NCBI GenBank assembly: GCA_036744635.1
Contig: DAIOHQ010000237.1
Span: 1 to 7,642, forward strand
Length of the DNA: 7,642 nt
Reading direction: 5' to 3'
From: DAIOHQ01 sp036744635
Lineage (GTDB): Bacteria; Planctomycetota; Phycisphaerae; Tepidisphaerales; Tepidisphaeraceae
The position numbers and the translations under genes were made by a program. The notes under the pieces are model-generated. The model was not told where the DNA came from and did not search any database. It worked only from the letters and a program-made list of their open reading frames with translations. Position 1 is the first letter of the stretch; the number at the start of each line of letters is the position of its first letter. Below, in pieces: positions 5,603-7,642 of this stretch.

Positions 5603-5636
5603 GAACAACCCTCGCCTATTGATGCGAGGGTCGTTC
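5603..5636 (-). terminator. terminator of folC
   Basis: A 13-bp stem with an 8-nt loop: + strand GAACAACCCTCGC (5603-5615) and GCGAGGGTCGTTC (5624-5636). The one irregular pair is a G.U in minus-strand RNA and an A-C mismatch in + strand RNA, which favours use in the folC direction. It lies 33 nt after the folC stop. The T-tract is weak (TTCATTTGT). Confidence 0.7.
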
Positions 5637-5669
5637 AGTTCTTTTGAATCAAGCTGCCCCCGCTGATGC

Positions 5670-7166
5670 TCATCCCTGCAGCGCGGCCTGTTGCTCGGCT
5701 TTGGCGGTGAAGTGTTTTTTGGCTTCGCCTACCAGGTAGAAGCTGCCGGTGATGCAGATGAGGTCTTCCTTGGTGACGGCGCGGTTGGCGATGGCCAGGG
5801 CATCCTCCAGCGTGTCGGCTACCTGGGCCATCTTGCCATACAGCTCCACGTAGCGGGCGGCCAATTCCTCGGGGTCGGCGCTGCGGATGTTGTCGACCTT
5901 GGTGAAGATCACCTTGTCGGCGCCGCTGGTGATGCGCTCCAACATGCCGGCGACGTCTTTGTCGGCGCAGCAGCCGAAGATCACCACCATCGAGTCGTAG
6001 GGAATGTGCTGGCCGATGGCGCGCATCATGGCATCGAGGCTGGCGGCGTTGTGGGCGCCGTCGACGATCACGCGCGGAGTCTGGCTGACCATCTCCATGC
6101 GGCCGGGGATGGTGGCTTTGGCCAGGCCTTCCATCGCCTTGGTGTCGGAGATGGCGATTCCGCGGGCCTTGAGGCGGTCGATCACGCTCAGGGCCAGGCC
6201 GCAATTGATGGCCTGGTGCTCGCCGATCAGCGGCACGGCCAGGTGCTCAAACTTGCTGTGCGGCGTGGTGAGGCAGATGCGATTGTGCGGCCCGAGCATC
6301 CGGCTGGACTCGAAGCGGTAGCTGAATTCGATGGTCTTGCCGGTGATGTCAAAGGGAGCGCCGACGCGTTCGGCCACGCGGCGAAATACCTCTTCCACCT
6401 CCGGCTCCTGCACCACGGTGATGGCGGGCACGCCGGACTTGAAGATGCCGGCTTTTTCCTCGGCGATCTTGGCCAGGGTGTTGCCAAGCTGCTGCATGTG
6501 GTCTTTGCTGATGCTGGTGATGGCCGTCACTTCCGGCTTGAGGACGTTGGTGGAGTCGAGGCGTCCACCCAGGCCGGTTTCGACCACCGCGATGTCGATC
6601 TTGTGGTCGGCAAAATACTTAAAGGCGATGGCGGTGAGCACATCGAAGTAGCTGGGCAGGGGCTTCATGCGGTCAACGATGGGCTCGAGCTGGCGAATCA
6701 AGCGGGCCAGCTCCGCATGGGAGATCATTTCGCCGTTGATGCACATGCGCTCGCGGATGTCGATCAGGTGGGGGCTGGTGTAGATGCCGACTTTGTATCC
6801 GGCCGCCTGGAGCATGGAGGCGATCATGGCGCAGGTGCTGCCCTTGCCCTTGGTGCCGGCGATGTGGACGGAACGGAACTGATCGTGCGGGTTGCCGAGC
6901 TTTTTGAGCAGGCCGCGCATGCGATCCAAGTCGAAGTTGCTGCTGTTGTAGCGCACAATGCGCATACGTTCGAAGTCGGCCAGCTTAGTAAGATAGCGGA
7001 GTGACTTACTATAGCCGCTGGTGGCCTGGTTCTGGGGCTTCTTGTCATCGAAAGCGGGCTTGCGATCGATGGAGCGCACGACTTTGGCCGGCCGGCCCGC
7101 CTGGACGCGGGTGAGGACAGTGGTACGGCGGGTTGCGGTGCGGCGCGGCTTGGTTTGGGTCGGCAT
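5670..7166 (-). CDS. folC: folylpolyglutamate synthase / dihydrofolate synthase
   Basis: A 498-residue Mur-ligase-type ATP-dependent enzyme that adds glutamate to dihydropteroate or folates in the cytoplasm. With the start at 7166, the P-loop GTKGKGS is at 104-110, followed by YTSPHLIDIRERMCING. SYFDVLTAIAF leads to the metal and ATP loop VETGLGGRLDSTNV (196-209), then ISKDHMQQLGNT and IAEEKAGIFK. The C-terminal domain has GRMEM (355-359), VDGAHN (368-373) and IFGCCADKD. Family similarity starts near residue 52 (YSKSLRYL), so there is a 50-residue Arg/Lys/Thr-rich N-terminal extension, beyond the usual 420-440 residues. The frame stays open to ATG 7559, but that DNA is tandem repeats. ATG 7196 and ATG 6965 are alternatives; none has a good Shine-Dalgarno. 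Monofunctional versus bifunctional activity cannot be decided. Confidence 0.93.
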   Translation of the reverse strand: MPTQTKPRRTATRRTTVLTRVQAGRPAKVVRSIDRKPAFDDKKPQNQATSGYSKSLRYLTKLADFERMRIVRYNSSNFDLDRMRGLLKKLGNPHDQFRSVHIAGTKGKGSTCAMIASMLQAAGYKVGIYTSPHLIDIRERMCINGEMISHAELARLIRQLEPIVDRMKPLPSYFDVLTAIAFKYFADHKIDIAVVETGLGGRLDSTNVLKPEVTAITSISKDHMQQLGNTLAKIAEEKAGIFKSGVPAITVVQEPEVEEVFRRVAERVGAPFDITGKTIEFSYRFESSRMLGPHNRICLTTPHSKFEHLAVPLIGEHQAINCGLALSVIDRLKARGIAISDTKAMEGLAKATIPGRMEMVSQTPRVIVDGAHNAASLDAMMRAIGQHIPYDSMVVIFGCCADKDVAGMLERITSGADKVIFTKVDNIRSADPEELAARYVELYGKMAQVADTLEDALAIANRAVTKEDLICITGSFYLVGEAKKHFTAKAEQQAALQG

Positions 7167-7269
7167 AGCGGGCCAGTCTAGCGTATTTTCGGTCATTTTC
7201 AACTTTAGGCGTCCCCCGCGGCTAATTACACTACTTTCCGAGTAGGAATTTGTTGATGGAGGCCGGATC

Positions 7270-7289
7270 GGTGGATAAGTTGTGAATAA
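7270..7289 (-). promoter_or_regulatory. pair of DnaA-box-like 9-mers
   Basis: On the minus strand TTATTCACA (7289-7281) matches the DnaA consensus TTWTNCACA exactly. TTATCCACC (7278-7270) misses TTATCCACA by its last base. They lie in the same direction with a 2-bp gap, about one helical turn apart. This could be a DnaA-regulated promoter site for folC or chance; there is no dnaA or dnaN nearby to argue for an origin. Confidence 0.35.
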
Positions 7290-7363
7290 CTCATGGGCTC
7301 GGTGGGTGGAGGGGGAGGATTGACGCGGCGACGCGGCGAGGGACCGAGAGTGATTTTGAAATG

Positions 7364-7470
7364 TGGGACATTCTGGGACATTTTGGGACATTGGATTGTC
7401 ATTAGTCGTTTGTCCGTAGGCAGTTGTGATAAAGATGGTATTTGGGACATTTTTGGGCGAGTGGGACATT
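7364..7470. repeat. five copies of TGGGACATT, three phased at 10 bp
   Basis: Exact copies start at 7364, 7374, 7384, 7443 and 7462. The first three are spaced exactly 10 bp, nearly one helical turn. A decayed TGGGCGAG at 7454 lies between the last two. Read towards folC the unit is AATGTCCCA. It may be a protein-binding array or only another short tandem repeat. Confidence 0.75.
7394..7414 (-). repeat. three degenerate GACAANN heptamers
   Basis: On the minus strand the units are GACAAAC, GACTAAT and GACAATC, in register, between the third and fourth TGGGACATT copies. They resemble the heptamers before aspS. Confidence 0.45.
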
Positions 7471-7471
7471 G

Positions 7472-7506
7472 GAATGATGAGTGCTGAATGCTGAACGATG
7501 AATGGG
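7472..7506. repeat. five tandem heptamers, consensus GAATGMT
   Basis: On the + strand the units are GAATGAT, GAGTGCT, GAATGCT, GAACGAT and GAATGGG. On the other strand this is the ATTCATC/AGCATTC type of simple repeat found between genes in several environmental bacterial groups. It is in frame with folC and produces the spurious FIVQHSALII peptide. Confidence 0.65.
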
Positions 7507-7536
7507 GAGCGCCCAGTCTGTCGGTCGGCCGTGGCC

Positions 7537-7557
7537 GGTTGTCCCTTGTTGTTGGTC
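7537..7557 (-). repeat. three heptamers of the GACAACC type
   Basis: On the minus strand the units are GACCAAC, AACAAGG and GACAACC, sharing the words ACCAACAAC and GGACAAC with the aspS leader array (1361-1395). The first unit begins at the G of the ATG at 7559, so the apparent first codons of a 629-residue FolC are repeat sequence. Confidence 0.5.
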
Positions 7558-7559
7558 AT

Positions 7560-7642
7560 AATGGCTCTCCTCTATAGAAGGGGCGGAGTTGCGCGGGCGG
7601 CGCGCCCAATACTGTCCGGCATTCCTGGCTGGTGTAGGGAGA
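7560..7642. other. unresolved right edge, possible end of another gene
   Basis: Two minus-strand frames reach stops here. One, ending RPFYRGEPL, stops with a TGA that overlaps the ATG at 7559 as ATGA, with GAGGAG just upstream, a coupled-gene layout. The other ends ATPPLL at TAG. On the + strand an ATG at 7561 (MALLYRRGG) is open to the edge but lacks a ribosome site. The DNA is too short to choose, and no family is recognised. Confidence 0.25.

Larger units (their letters stand above)
7197..7642. other. repeat-rich noncoding region upstream of folC
   Basis: No convincing gene is seen in these 446 bases. The folC frame happens to stay open, giving a low-complexity Ser/Pro/Thr/Asn-rich translation made of repeat-encoded words (FIVQHSALIIP, NVPNT, NVPECP), with none of the sequence character of a protein. 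A weak -10 candidate TGTAAT (minus strand, 7230-7225) lies 29 nt before ATG 7196 and 59 nt before ATG 7166, next to a small CTACT/AGTAG hairpin (7231-7245). The remaining structure is listed as separate repeats. Confidence 0.6.

Noticed and set aside
5691..7004. A 437-codon open frame on the + strand opposite folC
   Set aside because: A Gly/Asp/His/Val-rich translation without motifs, explained as the antisense shadow of folC.
7167..7559. The extension of FolC to ATG 7559, which has a fair GAGGAG ribosome site
   Set aside because: These 131 codons are tandem repeats and low-complexity sequence, and no FolC begins this way. The ATG falls at a repeat unit. The ribosome site may be chance or belong to something cut by the window edge.
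7361..7560. A CRISPR-like array in the repeats upstream of folC
   Set aside because: Units are 7-10 bp with no spacer-sized unique sequence between them and no cas genes.
7197..7642. A chromosomal replication origin
   Set aside because: Only two DnaA-like boxes, no clear AT-rich unwinding region, and no dnaA, dnaN or similar neighbours.

Overview
This is a GC-rich bacterial window with three intact chromosomal genes: a glycoside hydrolase, aspS and folC. Between them lies a stretch of accessory and decaying sequence. The host is most likely a planctomycete, possibly of the Phycisphaerae or an uncultured relative. This is an inference from the look of the SIMPL-domain and exported-metalloprotease remnants, from weak or absent Shine-Dalgarno sites at the housekeeping genes, and from intergenic DNA full of short tandem heptamers. 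No rRNA or tRNA gene and no CRISPR array was seen.

Layout. Positions 1-140 hold the possible 3' end of an upstream + strand gene, overlapping the start of a GH113-like TIM-barrel hydrolase (134-1228, +) with a lipoprotein-like N-terminus. The gap to the next gene contains a dispersed-repeat-like palindrome (1254-1332) and five GACAACG-type heptamers that end 8 bp before the start of aspS (1404-3230, +; aspartyl-tRNA synthetase, probably the non-discriminating type). Convergent with aspS is a compact minus-strand cluster (4118 down to 3251). It holds a small conserved-looking protein, a nucleotidyltransferase overlapping it by 68 nt, and a 54-codon ORF lying in frame with the nucleotidyltransferase stop. 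The cluster starts at a TATAAT box inside a perfect 8-bp dyad and appears leaderless.

From about 4200 to 5220 there is a graveyard of gene pieces. A + strand promoter, ribosome-binding site and ATG lead only to a 15-codon ORF, and a 97-bp palindromic insertion-like element splits promoter from RBS. Next is the 5' part of a secreted metalloprotease gene on the minus strand, then the 3' part of a SIMPL-domain gene on the + strand followed by its terminator. Rearrangement appears to have trimmed all three.

The right part holds an orphan HicB-like antitoxin gene (5303-5509, -) and folC (5670-7166, -) with a strong terminator between them. About 450 bp upstream of folC appear noncoding and are built from short repeats: 10-bp phased TGGGACATT copies, two kinds of heptamers, and a pair of DnaA-box-like 9-mers. 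The reading frame of folC stays open through this DNA to 7559, which makes a falsely long FolC prediction easy.

Functionally, aspS (translation), folC (folate) and the hydrolase (polysaccharide breakdown) are unrelated. The repeats and remnants mark where the chromosome has been rearranged.
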